A stretch of DNA of 39,535 nt from Geobacter sp. (GCA_003490025.1 DNJC01000082.1:2496-42030), one strand, 5' to 3'. Shown: positions 15,561 to 23,469, counted from the stretch's first letter. Translations and numbers: made by a program. The notes: a model not told the origin generated them from the sequence alone.

Positions 15561-16056
15561 CATTCTCCCCGACCTGTAATGGTTTCACGATGACAGGCCA
15601 TACTAGGTACATATGCTCTAGTTTTGCCCTCAGACTTTTCCCTCACGCTTTTTACCTTGTCTTCCATGCTCTGCTCGCGGTCGGTCCTGGTGCCGAGCTT
15701 CACCCTACCAGCACTTTCATCTCTTTTTCTCCTTTTGCCCTTGGGTTGAATGCAGTGAACGCTAAAGGCAGCGTTGCTCAACGGGTCTACTTCGTGGCAC
15801 CGCCCTCACCCCAACCCTCTCCCGGAGGGCGAGGGAGCTTGGACGCCTCCTGCAAGGTTCCTATCTTAGATCAAGGCCTCCCTTTTGGGGGACCGGAAAG
15901 TTAGCTTCTGACAATTCCACACCTTCCGCTGCGGCCCTTCCCTAATCCAGCTGGCGCCCCTGACGTTGTCTTTGACAGTCCAAACCTGAACTGAACCAGT
16001 TGGCGCGAACGCTGGTTGAGTGGCAGCGCAGGGAAGACAGAATGACTCAAGATTAA
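15561..16056. other. Non-coding stretch with decayed sequence and GC-rich repeat
   Basis: No complete gene is visible. On the minus strand around 15700-15740, AAAGGAG precedes ATG AAA GTG CTG GTA GGG TGA, a good ribosome site in front of a frame that stops after six codons. The neighbouring frame stays open with a charged sequence (SMEDKVKSVREKSEGK), which suggests a frameshifted small gene. At about 15801-15850 lies another copy of the dispersed CCCTC/GAGGG palindrome. The rest (15900-16050) gave nothing recognisable. Confidence 0.45.
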
Positions 16057-16242
16057 TTGAGCGCACCCGAAGAGTGCAGTATCACCAGGAACCGGAGCGG
16101 GACGGAGGAGGGGAAAGGGACCGGTGTCGGCCTGTACATGGCCAGGAGCATCGTACACAGGAATATGCGGGGGAAGCTTTCCGTCGCCAACGTGGCGGAA
16201 GGTGCCGGGTTCAAGATCGTCATCCAGGGGGCTGCGGCCTGA
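16057..16242 (+). pseudogene. C-terminal stump of a sensor histidine kinase
   Basis: The reading frame encodes GTGVGLYMARSIVHRNM followed by GKLSVANVAEGAGFKIVI. This is the G2 box and last strands of a HATPase_c domain, the ATP-binding end of histidine kinases. No start codon with a ribosome site, no DHp box and no N or G1 box precede it; the frame opens at an unconvincing TTG just after unrelated sequence. The stump ends with TGA 22 nt before the response regulator gene, so it is probably the 3' remnant of that regulator's kinase after a deletion. Confidence 0.8.
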
Positions 16243-16263
16243 TCGCGGCAGCAAAGGAGAGTC

Positions 16264-16665
16264 ATGAAGTGTCTCATCGTAGAGGATAGCGAGTTCGCGC
16301 GCGAAGGGCTGAAGTTCTTCCTGGCGGATCACGCAGAGATAGAAACTGCGGTGAACGGCCTGGAGGGGGTGGCGCGGTTTTCCCGGGCGCTCACGGCCGG
16401 TGAGGGGTTCGACCTGGTCCTGCTCGACATCGTCATGCCCGAAATGGACGGGCATCAGGCCCTGCGGTTGATGCGGCAGGCGGAAAAGGATCACGGCGGG
16501 GACCCGGCGAAGAAGGCGGTGATCATCATGACCACCGCGCTGAACTCTCCCAAGAACATGGAAGAGGCGATCTGGGACGGTGACTGCACCGACTACCTGG
16601 TCAAGCCGATCGTGCGGGCGGATCTTATGGGGATGCTGCGCAGGTACGGGCTGCTCGAGACGTGA
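16264..16665 (+). CDS. Single-domain CheY-like response regulator
   Basis: 133-residue receiver domain with acidic pair Glu7/Asp8, phospho-acceptor Asp55 in LLDIVMPEMDG, Thr90 in IIMTTA and Lys114 in YLVKPI. All phosphorylation residues are intact. There is no output domain, so it would signal by protein contact. The ribosome site AAAGGAG is 3-6 nt upstream of ATG 16264. Its presumed cognate kinase is the stump immediately upstream, leaving this regulator orphaned unless another kinase or acetyl phosphate feeds it. Confidence 0.93.
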   Translation: MKCLIVEDSEFAREGLKFFLADHAEIETAVNGLEGVARFSRALTAGEGFDLVLLDIVMPEMDGHQALRLMRQAEKDHGGDPAKKAVIIMTTALNSPKNMEEAIWDGDCTDYLVKPIVRADLMGMLRRYGLLET

Positions 16666-16755
16666 TGGAATGGGCGATGGTCCCCCCCACGCGCAGGGGA
16701 TGATATCCCGTTTCATCTTTCAGCGCCAGGTTGACCTCAGCAGGGAGCTCAAGGA

Positions 16756-16775
16756 GCAGAGCTGAGATGCTCTGC
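16756..16775. terminator. Hairpin after the response regulator
   Basis: GCAGAGC-TGAGAT-GCTCTGC, a perfect 7-bp stem that extends by AAGG/CCTT after one mismatch. There is no clear U-run, so it may only be a transcript-stabilising hairpin between two convergent genes. Nearer marR, minus-strand TCAGG/CCTGA then CTTTTTTT (about 16843-16862) overlaps the marR stop and may be its terminator. Confidence 0.4.
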
Positions 16776-16842
16776 CCCTTCCGAGCCATCTTCCTTGCCC
16801 GCCTATTTTCTTTCCTGCATCAAACTTAATGCGGAAAAAAAG

Positions 16843-17268
16843 TCAGGGGAAATTGCTCCTGATTTTTTTGAGAATCCTGACCATCTCGTTTTGCTCCGCC
16901 GGATCGACGCCGCGCCAGATCCGGCCGATCAACCCCGCCGAGATCTCCTCGAATACAGGCTTCAGAGCCTTCCCCTTCGCGGTGAGGGTCACGTAGACGG
17001 TGCGCAGGTCCTGCGGGCTGTTCGCCTTCTCGACGTACCCGCTGGAGACCAGTTTGGCTATCAGCGCGGTCACCGTGGACTTGTCCCTGCGTACCGCCTT
17101 GGCCAGGTCCTTCATGGTCACCTGCTCGTTGTTGAAAAGGTGGTAGAGGATGGCCCCGTGCGAGGGCGCGAGTCCTTCCACTCCGTTTCGCTTCAGCTCC
17201 TCGATCAGGTGCCTGTTTATGCTGGTGCGGGTGTCACTTATGAGTGCGGCGATCGCCTTGGATTCCAT
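16843..17268 (-). CDS. MarR-family transcriptional regulator
   Basis: A 141-residue winged-helix repressor. The segment LAPSHGAILYHLF, the recognition region VTMKDLAKAVRRDKSTVTAL and wing SGYVEKANSPQDLRTVYVTLT are typical of MarR proteins sensing phenolics or oxidants. The start is ATG 17268, the first Met that leaves the promoter untouched. There is no Shine-Dalgarno sequence and the -10 hexamer ends only 8 nt upstream, so translation would be leaderless. A perfect palindrome sits in its promoter spacer, indicating autorepression. The gene is not adjacent to an efflux or oxidoreductase target; the alpha/beta hydrolase gene lies upstream on the same strand. Confidence 0.9.
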   Translation of the reverse strand: MESKAIAALISDTRTSINRHLIEELKRNGVEGLAPSHGAILYHLFNNEQVTMKDLAKAVRRDKSTVTALIAKLVSSGYVEKANSPQDLRTVYVTLTAKGKALKPVFEEISAGLIGRIWRGVDPAEQNEMVRILKKIRSNFP

Positions 17269-17275
17269 GGTCGCC

Positions 17276-17304
17276 AATTTAGTTTGATAACAAACTGTTG
17301 TCAA
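17276..17304 (-). promoter_or_regulatory. marR promoter with embedded 16-bp operator
   Basis: On the minus strand TTGACA (17304-17299), 17 nt, TAAATT (17281-17276). The spacer contains the perfect inverted repeat AGTTTG-ATAA-CAAACT (17281-17296), so bound repressor would cover the core promoter. Hexamers and palindrome are seen directly; autorepression is inference from MarR family practice. Confidence 0.65.
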
Positions 17305-17362
17305 GGGGAAAGTTTGGAACTTCTATCGGCATGCGGGGGAGGGCGTTGGTTGCGGAACGGGT

Positions 17363-17983
17363 TTACAGGAAAAGGTGCTTCTGGATCTGCGGCAGTATTT
17401 CGGTGGCGCGTTCCGAGACGAGGTCGTGCGTTCCCCCCTCGATGACCAGCAGTTCGGCCCGGGGCAGAAGTTCGGCGAGCCTGCGTCCGACGGCGACGGG
17501 GCTGATGGGGTCGGCGTCCCCCCACAGCAAAAGGACCGGGAACGGGAGTTCCTTCAGCCTGCCGGAGAGGTCTTCCCGTTCATTCATGAACCAGTCGGGG
17601 TACGTCGGGTTTGATTCACGGTAGCCGGTGCGCCAGTCGGCCCCCCCGAGGGCGGAGACGTCGACTCCTCCCGAGGTGACGGAGAGGACCATGTGCCTCA
17701 CCAACGCGGGTTTCTGCAGGGCCGCCCGGATGGCGATGACTCCCCCCATGGACTGGGCGAGCAGGTCGACCGGCCCGGTGATGGACGCGACGACGCGCCG
17801 CACCAGGTCGTCGATCCCTTTCACGTCGGGCTCCCGCGGAAATCCCCCGAAACCGGGCCAGGCGAAGAACTCCCTCTCCCCCGGGTGGCTGAGCCCCTCG
17901 CTCACCGGCCTCCACAGCTCCAGGTTCCCCGCGGCGCCGGGGAGAAACAGCAGCTTATCGGCCAGGCAACCTGGCTCAGGCAA
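17363..17983 (-). CDS. Alpha/beta-fold hydrolase
   Basis: 206 residues. It has the oxyanion region FLPGAAGN, nucleophile elbow AQSMGG (Ser78), acid in GDADP (Asp158) and catalytic His186 in GGTHDL; the triad is complete. It resembles small carboxylesterase/BioH/MenH-like hydrolases, without a lid signature that would fix the substrate. I chose TTG 17983 because GGAG lies 7 nt upstream; a GTG at 18004 in the same frame lacks a ribosome site. Either start overlaps the preceding C_GCAxxG_C_C gene (8 or 29 nt), so the two are translationally coupled. Confidence 0.82.
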   Translation of the reverse strand: MPEPGCLADKLLFLPGAAGNLELWRPVSEGLSHPGEREFFAWPGFGGFPREPDVKGIDDLVRRVVASITGPVDLLAQSMGGVIAIRAALQKPALVRHMVLSVTSGGVDVSALGGADWRTGYRESNPTYPDWFMNEREDLSGRLKELPFPVLLLWGDADPISPVAVGRRLAELLPRAELLVIEGGTHDLVSERATEILPQIQKHLFL

Positions 17984-18524
17984 GCATCTTCTCCAGGAGT
18001 TCACCCGCGGTCTTCACGTACTCCGGGCAGCGGTTTTTGATGAGCCCCTTTCTGCTTGCCTCCCTCATCCCTGCCTTGGTCCCCATGTCGACGCCGAGGA
18101 GTTGCGAGCAGCCGAGCTCGCGATGGCGAGCCTTGAATGCCTTGTTGAAGGCCTCAAGCTTCGGGAAAACTTTCTTCTCCTTCGGGCCGTTGGCGAGACC
18201 GAGCACCATGTAGGCTGCGGTGACGGCGCCGCACTCGTGCCCCATCCCCATCCCGCCGGCGAAGCCGGTGGCAAGCTTTGCGGCGTGGTCGGCTTTCATG
18301 CCGAAAACAGGAGCATACGTCTCGAGGATCGCCTGTGAGCAACTCATCGATTTGATGAAATGCGCCTTGGCGGCCTCGGGACGGTTTCTAGACGTTGCCT
18401 TCGTGTCTACGGCGGCCGCCGCTTCAGTCAAGGAGCCTCCCGCCGCAAGCGCCACGCCTGCGCAGAAGGAACATTTCAGCATCTCCCTGCGACTGATCCC
18501 CTCTTTTTGTCCCTCTTCTCCCAT
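17976..18524 (-). CDS. C_GCAxxG_C_C family putative redox protein with Tat-like signal
   Basis: 182 residues. The N-terminus SRREMLKCSFCAGVALAAGG resembles a twin-arginine signal, and the four family cysteines are present at 62 (SMSCSQ), 98 (GHECGA), 139 (ELGCSQ) and 166 (KNRCPEY). Members of this family are small helical proteins thought to carry redox-active cysteines or a metal, often encoded beside oxidoreductases in anaerobes. It is on the hydrogenase strand but separated from the cytochrome gene by about 200 nt, so co-function with Hya is only suggested. Export across the membrane would place it with the periplasmic hydrogenase. Confidence 0.85.
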   Translation of the reverse strand: MGEEGQKEGISRREMLKCSFCAGVALAAGGSLTEAAAAVDTKATSRNRPEAAKAHFIKSMSCSQAILETYAPVFGMKADHAAKLATGFAGGMGMGHECGAVTAAYMVLGLANGPKEKKVFPKLEAFNKAFKARHRELGCSQLLGVDMGTKAGMREASRKGLIKNRCPEYVKTAGELLEKMLA

Positions 18525-18727
18525 GGAACCTCCGGATATTTGCAGCGGTGAAAGAAGCCCTAACTTTTTCGCAGCTTGAGGACGCCATATATATCACGAT
18601 ATCTGCATTATGGAAAGGATCTGTTTTGAGCAATCCGGGGAGGGTTGGGTGGGAATGGTGTGACGGGGGACCATGCTGGCTGGGGGGAGACCGGCGCCGG
18701 CGCAGGGAACCGGCGTCGTCCGCGCCA

Positions 18728-19087
18728 TCACTTGAACGTGGCGAGGACGTACTCCGCTATGAGGGTCGCGTCCCGGTCGGGAATGGCCGCCGGGTCGAAG
18801 GAGGTCATCCCCGGACCCGGCTTCCGCATTACCCGCACTATGTCGCCGGCGCTCTTTATGCCGTTGTCCGCGAGGACCCGTGCATGGAGCGTCTTCTTCG
18901 GATTGATCCTGTTGCCGCCGTCGGGGTGGCAGGGGGCGCAGCGCTCCCTGAACAGCTCCTCACCCCTCTTTGAAGCAGTGGGTGGAGGGGCGCTTCCGGT
19001 TGTTTTGGCGCTCTCTTCGGAGCATCCTGCCAGAGCCGCACCGAGCGTCACGGCTCCCACCCAATATCCGAGACGGCGGGCGCTCAC
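18728..19087 (-). CDS. Lipoprotein class-I cytochrome c
   Basis: 119 residues. The signal segment ends in lipobox LAGC (lipidated Cys22), then a Ser/Pro linker, one heme site CAPCH (50-54) and a candidate axial Met94 in KPGPGMTS. The length and layout match small monoheme class-I cytochromes. The start is GTG 19087, which overlaps the hyaD stop (GTGA) and has AGGTGGG upstream, so synthesis is coupled to the hydrogenase maturation protease. It may carry electrons from the periplasmic hydrogenase alongside or instead of the cytochrome b subunit; that role is inferred. Confidence 0.85.
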   Translation of the reverse strand: MSARRLGYWVGAVTLGAALAGCSEESAKTTGSAPPPTASKRGEELFRERCAPCHPDGGNRINPKKTLHARVLADNGIKSAGDIVRVMRKPGPGMTSFDPAAIPDRDATLIAEYVLATFK

Positions 19088-19614
19088 TGGTCCCACCTGT
19101 AGGTCTCTGTCTTCGACAGGGATTTTACGTGCGCCCCCATCCGCTCCAGCTCCTTCAGGACCGCCCCTTTCATGCTTTCCACCTGCATGGAGACTTCGGC
19201 CGTCAGCTCCGCACCGACATCGATGGAGCAAGGCTGGACGCCGATCAGGACCATCTCGGCGGGGGCGTGCCCCATCAGCCGGGCCACCGCCAGGAGGTCC
19301 TTGAGCCCCATCTGGTGCGGCGAGAGTTTTGTCTCCAGGGCGATGGGGAGTTCCTCTCCCGTAAGCCTCACGCAGCTTCCCGGTTTCTTCCCCGTCTCCA
19401 CCGCGTCGACCATGATAAGATGGCTCCTCCCTTCCAGGAGCGGGAGGAGGTCCAGGCCGAGCGTCCCGCCGTCGACGATCTCCACGCCGACCGGGAAGTG
19501 GTATTCCCGCTGCAACTCCTGGACGATCCTCGCCCCCACCCCGTCGTCGCTCATTATGATGTTGCCAATCCCAAGCACCAGGATATTCGGCGCCGGCCTC
19601 TTGCATGACCCCAT
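19084..19614 (-). CDS. hyaD: Hydrogenase maturation protease (HyaD/HybD family)
   Basis: The 176-residue endopeptidase removes the C-terminal peptide of the [NiFe] large subunit after nickel insertion. It has the family N-terminus VLGIGNIIMSDDGVG; nickel-sensing ligands correspond to Asp24, Asp70 (MVDAVE) and His100 (LSPHQMGLKDLL), as in HybD (Glu16/Asp62/His93) with Asp for the first ligand. Its substrate is encoded two genes upstream: HyaB ends 15 residues after the DPCxxCxxH motif. AGGAGG lies 5 nt before ATG 19614. The gene is 46 nt downstream of hyaC and overlaps the cytochrome c gene. Confidence 0.93.
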   Translation of the reverse strand: MGSCKRPAPNILVLGIGNIIMSDDGVGARIVQELQREYHFPVGVEIVDGGTLGLDLLPLLEGRSHLIMVDAVETGKKPGSCVRLTGEELPIALETKLSPHQMGLKDLLAVARLMGHAPAEMVLIGVQPCSIDVGAELTAEVSMQVESMKGAVLKELERMGAHVKSLSKTETYRWDQ

Positions 19615-19660
19615 GTATCCTCCTGTTTAAGACCGGGCTTGGCTTCCTCGATCTTGTGTC

Positions 19661-20323
19661 TCAGTCACCTTTTTTAATGGTGAATTTGTAGCCGCTGAAC
19701 ATGCTGGATATCTCGCCGCCGTGCTCCTTGATGTCCATCAGCCAGGCGCTGTAGATGTGGTTGATGATGAACCCTAAGATGAGCCACATGCCGAAGTGGT
19801 GCGCCAGGCGCATCCCCTGCAGGCTGAAGGCCGAGTACATGAACCCGACCGACTTGAACATGATCCCTCCGGGCGCATGAGTGGCGTACATGGCGAAGCC
19901 GGTGAGGACCATCATGACGTAGACGAGGAACAGGGCGAAGTAAGCGGTGGTCGCCAGGGGGTTGTGACCGACGGTCTCCGGGACCTCGTGGTCCAGGAAC
20001 AGGTAATATCTCAGCATCCGGACCGACTTCTGCCGTCCTTCGGCGGTGAGCATGGGAAAAAACGCCTTCCAGCCGGAATACTCGTTACCGATCACGGACC
20101 AGAGCAGGCGGGACAGGAGGCTGATGGTGAAGGCGTAGGCCGCCACGAAATGGACGAAGCGGATCCACCCCATGGCGTACCGGGAGGTCGAACTGCCGAA
20201 ATGAGGGGTGCCGATCAGGAAGCCGGTGACTGCCAGGATGGCTATGGCGAAAACGTTGACCCAGTGGCAGCAGCGGACCGGCAGTTCCCAGACATATCGC
20301 TTGAATTTACAATGCTCTGACAT
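19661..20323 (-). CDS. hyaC: Ni/Fe-hydrogenase b-type cytochrome subunit
   Basis: The 220-residue membrane diheme cytochrome b anchors the hydrogenase and passes electrons to quinone. Hydrophobic segments lie near residues 20-38 (HWVNVFAIAILAVTGFLIG), 55-75, 130-150 and 180-200. Heme-ligand His residues occur in CCHWVN, FVHFVAAYAF and LAHHFGMWLILGFIINHIYS, the last being the family's C-terminal signature. The ribosome site GGGAGG precedes ATG 20323 by 5 nt. It follows hyaB by 15 nt. Confidence 0.93.
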   Translation of the reverse strand: MSEHCKFKRYVWELPVRCCHWVNVFAIAILAVTGFLIGTPHFGSSTSRYAMGWIRFVHFVAAYAFTISLLSRLLWSVIGNEYSGWKAFFPMLTAEGRQKSVRMLRYYLFLDHEVPETVGHNPLATTAYFALFLVYVMMVLTGFAMYATHAPGGIMFKSVGFMYSAFSLQGMRLAHHFGMWLILGFIINHIYSAWLMDIKEHGGEISSMFSGYKFTIKKGD

Positions 20324-20338
20324 GGCCGCCTCCCTTGG

Positions 20339-22033
20339 CTAGCATACCTTGACCTGCACCGTCTCCTTCCCGGTGGCGTCCAGCACGTGCACCGCGCAGG
20401 CAAGGCAGGGGTCGAAGGAATGTATGGTGCGCAGGATCTCGAGGGGCTTGCCCGGGTCGGCGATTGGGGTCCCGATCAGGGCGGCCTCGTAAGGGCCCGC
20501 CTGACCCTTGGCGTCGCGCGGGGATGCGTTCCAGGTCGACGGCACCACCGCCTGGTAGTTGAGGATCTTCTGGTCCTTGATCTTGATCCAGTGCCCGAGC
20601 CCGCCGCGCGGCGCCTCGTGCCAGCCGTAACCGTGCGCCTCGGCGGGCCAGGTGGACGGGTCCCACTTCTCGTTGGCGTGGATGCGGTAATCCCCCTTGG
20701 AGATGTTGCCGATCAGCTCGTTCAGCCAGGTGGGGAGCTGCCGGGCGATGAGCAGGCAGTCGATGCCGCGGGCGCCGGTCCTCCCCAGGGTGGAGAAAAG
20801 CGCCGTAGGGCCGACGCCGAGCTTGGCGAGCACCATGTCGACTGCGCCCTTGGTCTCCTTGTGTCCCGATACGTAGGCGACCAGCACGCGGGAAAGCGGG
20901 CCCACCTCCATCGCCTTCTCCTCGTAGCGCGGCGCCTTGACCCACGAGTACTTCTTCGAGGTGTCCAGGAATTCGTAGGGAGGCTTGGGGCCGGTGTATT
21001 GCGGCTCGGTCGACCCTTCCCACGGGTGCAGCCCGCCGGCCCCCGGGGCGTCCTGGTACCAGGAGTGCTCCACGTGCTCGGTTATCTTCTTCTGGTCCAG
21101 CGGCACCACCTTCGAGATGTCCCGGTTCAGGATGGCGCCGCCGGGGAGCCACGTTTTCCCCGAGGCGTCCGGGAACTCGGGGTAGCACATGTAGTTCCCG
21201 ACGCCGCTCCCGATTGCGGCCCAGTCCTTGTAGAAGGAGGCGACGGCGAGGAGGTCGGGTATGTACACCTTCTCCACGAAATCCTGGGACTTCTTCAGCA
21301 GGCGCTTGATCTCGATCAGCTTGTCCGCGTTGAGCGCGTTCTGCGAGTCCGGGTCGATGGGGATCGACATCCCCCCGACCAGGAAGGTCTGCGGGTGGGG
21401 GTTCTTGCTCCCGAGGATGGCGTGGATCTTGATGACGTCCTTTTGCCACTCCAACGCCTCCAGGTAGTGGGCGGTGGCCATCAGGTTCGCCTCGGGCGGG
21501 AGCCGGTAGGCCGGGTGTCCCCAGTAGGCGTTGGCGAAGGGACCGAGGCGGCCGGAAGCGACGAAGGTCTTCACCCTGTCCTGGATCGCCTTGAAGTAGG
21601 TCGGCGAGTTGTTGGGCCAGTCGGAGATGGACGCCGCCAGCTGCGCCGTCTTGACCGGATCGGCCTTGAGCCCCGAGGTGATGTCGACCCAGTCGAGGGC
21701 GTGCAGGTGGTAGAAGTGGATCACGTGGTCCTGCACCGTCTGGATGCCGATGATGATGTTGCGGATCAGCTGCGCGTTCGGGGGGATCTGTATCTTCAGG
21801 GCGTCCTCGACGGCGCGGATGGAGGCTATGGAGTGCACCGTGGTGCAGACCCCGCAGAAGCGCTGGGTCCAGAACCAGGCGTCGCGCGGGTCGCGCCCCT
21901 GCAGGATCTTCTCGATGCCGCGGAACATGGTGCCGGAGACCCAGGCGTCGCTCACCTTGCCGCCGGAAACCTCCGCTTCCACGCGGAGATGCCCTTCAAT
22001 CCTGGTAATAGGGTCTACAACGATCTTGGTCAT
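20339..22033 (-). CDS. hyaB: [NiFe]-hydrogenase large subunit, group 1
   Basis: 564 residues carrying the Ni-Fe(CN)2CO active site. L1 motif RFCGVC (Cys60, Cys63) and L2 motif DPCLACAVH (Cys543, Cys546, His549) supply the four nickel cysteines. The remaining 15 residues (VLDATGKETVQVKVC) form the peptide that HyaD would cut off after His549. It lacks a signal peptide; export would be by hitchhiking with the Tat-bearing small subunit. The start ATG 22033 has GGAGG 9 nt upstream. It lies 4 nt from hyaA. Family knowledge: the Geobacter sulfurreducens Hya enzyme is a periplasmic membrane-bound uptake hydrogenase linked to oxidative-stress defence. Confidence 0.97.
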   Translation of the reverse strand: MTKIVVDPITRIEGHLRVEAEVSGGKVSDAWVSGTMFRGIEKILQGRDPRDAWFWTQRFCGVCTTVHSIASIRAVEDALKIQIPPNAQLIRNIIIGIQTVQDHVIHFYHLHALDWVDITSGLKADPVKTAQLAASISDWPNNSPTYFKAIQDRVKTFVASGRLGPFANAYWGHPAYRLPPEANLMATAHYLEALEWQKDVIKIHAILGSKNPHPQTFLVGGMSIPIDPDSQNALNADKLIEIKRLLKKSQDFVEKVYIPDLLAVASFYKDWAAIGSGVGNYMCYPEFPDASGKTWLPGGAILNRDISKVVPLDQKKITEHVEHSWYQDAPGAGGLHPWEGSTEPQYTGPKPPYEFLDTSKKYSWVKAPRYEEKAMEVGPLSRVLVAYVSGHKETKGAVDMVLAKLGVGPTALFSTLGRTGARGIDCLLIARQLPTWLNELIGNISKGDYRIHANEKWDPSTWPAEAHGYGWHEAPRGGLGHWIKIKDQKILNYQAVVPSTWNASPRDAKGQAGPYEAALIGTPIADPGKPLEILRTIHSFDPCLACAVHVLDATGKETVQVKVC

Positions 22034-22037
22034 AAGG

Positions 22038-23177
22038 CTACCCCTCCTTGGTGTCGTCGCCCGGCTCTTTGTCCTTTCTCATCGCGGCCAGCGCCCCGTG
22101 CACCGCGAACCCTCCCGCGACGCCCGCGGCAAGACCCAGGCCGATGACGTCCGCCGTGTGCTCGATGCCGAACCCCGGCACGTTGGGGAGGCGCCTGTAC
22201 ATGGGCGACATGGTGTCCCAGAAGGCGGGCTCGGCGCATCCCGCGCAGGGGTGCCCCGCCGCCACGGGCCAGCTGGTCTTCTCGTTGTAGCGCTGGGAAG
22301 GGCAGTTGTGGAAGGTCGCCGGTCCCTTGCACCCCATCTTGTAGAGGCAGAAACCCTTGCGGTGCCCGTCGTCCCCCCACTGCTCGACGTACTGCCCCGC
22401 GTCGAAGTGCGGCCGGCGCTCGCAGTTGTCGTGGATCCTTTTCCCGTAGGCGAAGAGGGGGCGCCCGTGGCTGTCGAGCGCCGGGATCTTGCCGAAGACG
22501 AGGTAGTGCACCACGGTGGCCGTGAGGTTGTCGGCGTTGCACGGGCAGCCGGGGAGGTTGATGACCGTGGCGCCGGGGACCGCCTCCATGACGCCGACCG
22601 CGCCGGTCGGGTTGGGGGCCGCCGCCGCGATCCCGCCGTAGGCGGCGCAGTTGCCGATGGCGATGGTTGCCGCAGCCCCGCCGACCACCTGCCGCGCCCT
22701 TTCCAGGTGCGACTTGCCGCCTACGCAGCCGTAGATCCCGCCGTCCTTCATCGGGATGGAGCCCTCGATGACGCAGAAGTATTTCCCCTTGTAGTCCGTG
22801 ATGGTCTTGTCAAGCGCAGCCTCGGCCTGGTGCCCGGCCGCCGCCATGATGGTCTCGTGGTAGTCGACTGAGAGGATGTCGAGCACGATCTCGCCTACCG
22901 TCGGGTTCGCCGAGCGCAAGAGCGCCTCGCTGTCGCCGGTGCACCCCTGGAACTCCAGCCACACCAGGGGAGGCCTTTTCACCTCGTCCAGCGCCTGGGC
23001 CACCTTGGGGGCGAAGGTAGCCGGCAGAGCCATGGCAGCCGTCACGGTCGAACAGAACTTGAGGAAGTCGCGGCGCGAGACGCCCCGTTCCTTCAGCAGT
23101 TCGGATATCGAGTAATCCTCCTTTTTACAGCCACCTGAAACCGTCCCTTCTGGCTCTTCCGTTTTCGATTTGCTCAT
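22038..23177 (-). CDS. hyaA: [NiFe]-hydrogenase small subunit with Tat signal and C-terminal anchor
   Basis: 379 residues with three Fe-S clusters. The Tat motif SRRDFLK is at 34-40. Distal ligands are His249, Cys252, Cys277, Cys283; medial ligands are Cys292, Cys311, Cys314. Proximal ligands would be Cys79, Cys151 and Cys211. The usual fourth Cys is Asp82 here (QGCTGDSE where most members have CTGC). A C-terminal transmembrane helix spans 343-365. The start ATG 23177 is supported by GGGAGG 5 nt upstream; an in-frame ATG at 23231 lacks one. The Asp substitution resembles the 3Cys/1Asp proximal cluster described for actinobacterial-type group 1h hydrogenase. Confidence 0.96.
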   Translation of the reverse strand: MSKSKTEEPEGTVSGGCKKEDYSISELLKERGVSRRDFLKFCSTVTAAMALPATFAPKVAQALDEVKRPPLVWLEFQGCTGDSEALLRSANPTVGEIVLDILSVDYHETIMAAAGHQAEAALDKTITDYKGKYFCVIEGSIPMKDGGIYGCVGGKSHLERARQVVGGAAATIAIGNCAAYGGIAAAAPNPTGAVGVMEAVPGATVINLPGCPCNADNLTATVVHYLVFGKIPALDSHGRPLFAYGKRIHDNCERRPHFDAGQYVEQWGDDGHRKGFCLYKMGCKGPATFHNCPSQRYNEKTSWPVAAGHPCAGCAEPAFWDTMSPMYRRLPNVPGFGIEHTADVIGLGLAAGVAGGFAVHGALAAMRKDKEPGDDTKEG

Positions 23178-23252
23178 GCTGACCTCCCTCAGCTCGGAGT
23201 GAAACGATAGGACTGGCTCGACTGCAGACACTGCGCGCTCTTACCACCGTAA

Positions 23253-23280
23253 ATTGTAGTAAAAATATGTTCTAAAGCAA
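23253..23280 (-). promoter_or_regulatory. Candidate hya operon promoter in an A/T-rich region
   Basis: On the minus strand TTGCTT (23280-23275), 16 nt, TACAAT (23258-23253). Just upstream, 23281-23299 is an inverted repeat (GCATA-N9-TATGC). The 292-nt gap 23178-23469 is strikingly A/T-rich compared with its surroundings and otherwise empty. The -35 is weak, and a different sigma factor is possible. Confidence 0.35.
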
Positions 23281-23469
23281 GCATATAAAAAATGTATGCA
23301 AAAAATAAGTCATAAAATTTCATGGGTTTTGGGATAGAACGGCCATTGACTTGCGGACGGGTGTGCCTGTGAGCTTGCGTGGGTGGGGTTTTGATACTCA
23401 GATATTCTTGTGCTGTCCCTCGGGACGGAAAAGGTGTGCGGCGGGCGGTGCGGGGTCGAACGGTTCCCG

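Noticed and set aside
18583..18602. ATAT-CACG-ATAT motif upstream of the C_GCAxxG_C_C gene as an operator
   Set aside because: The arms are only 4 bp of self-complementary A/T; not distinguishable from chance.
20387..22147. A 586-codon plus-strand frame opposite hyaB
   Set aside because: Antisense shadow; hyaB motifs on the other strand are unambiguous.
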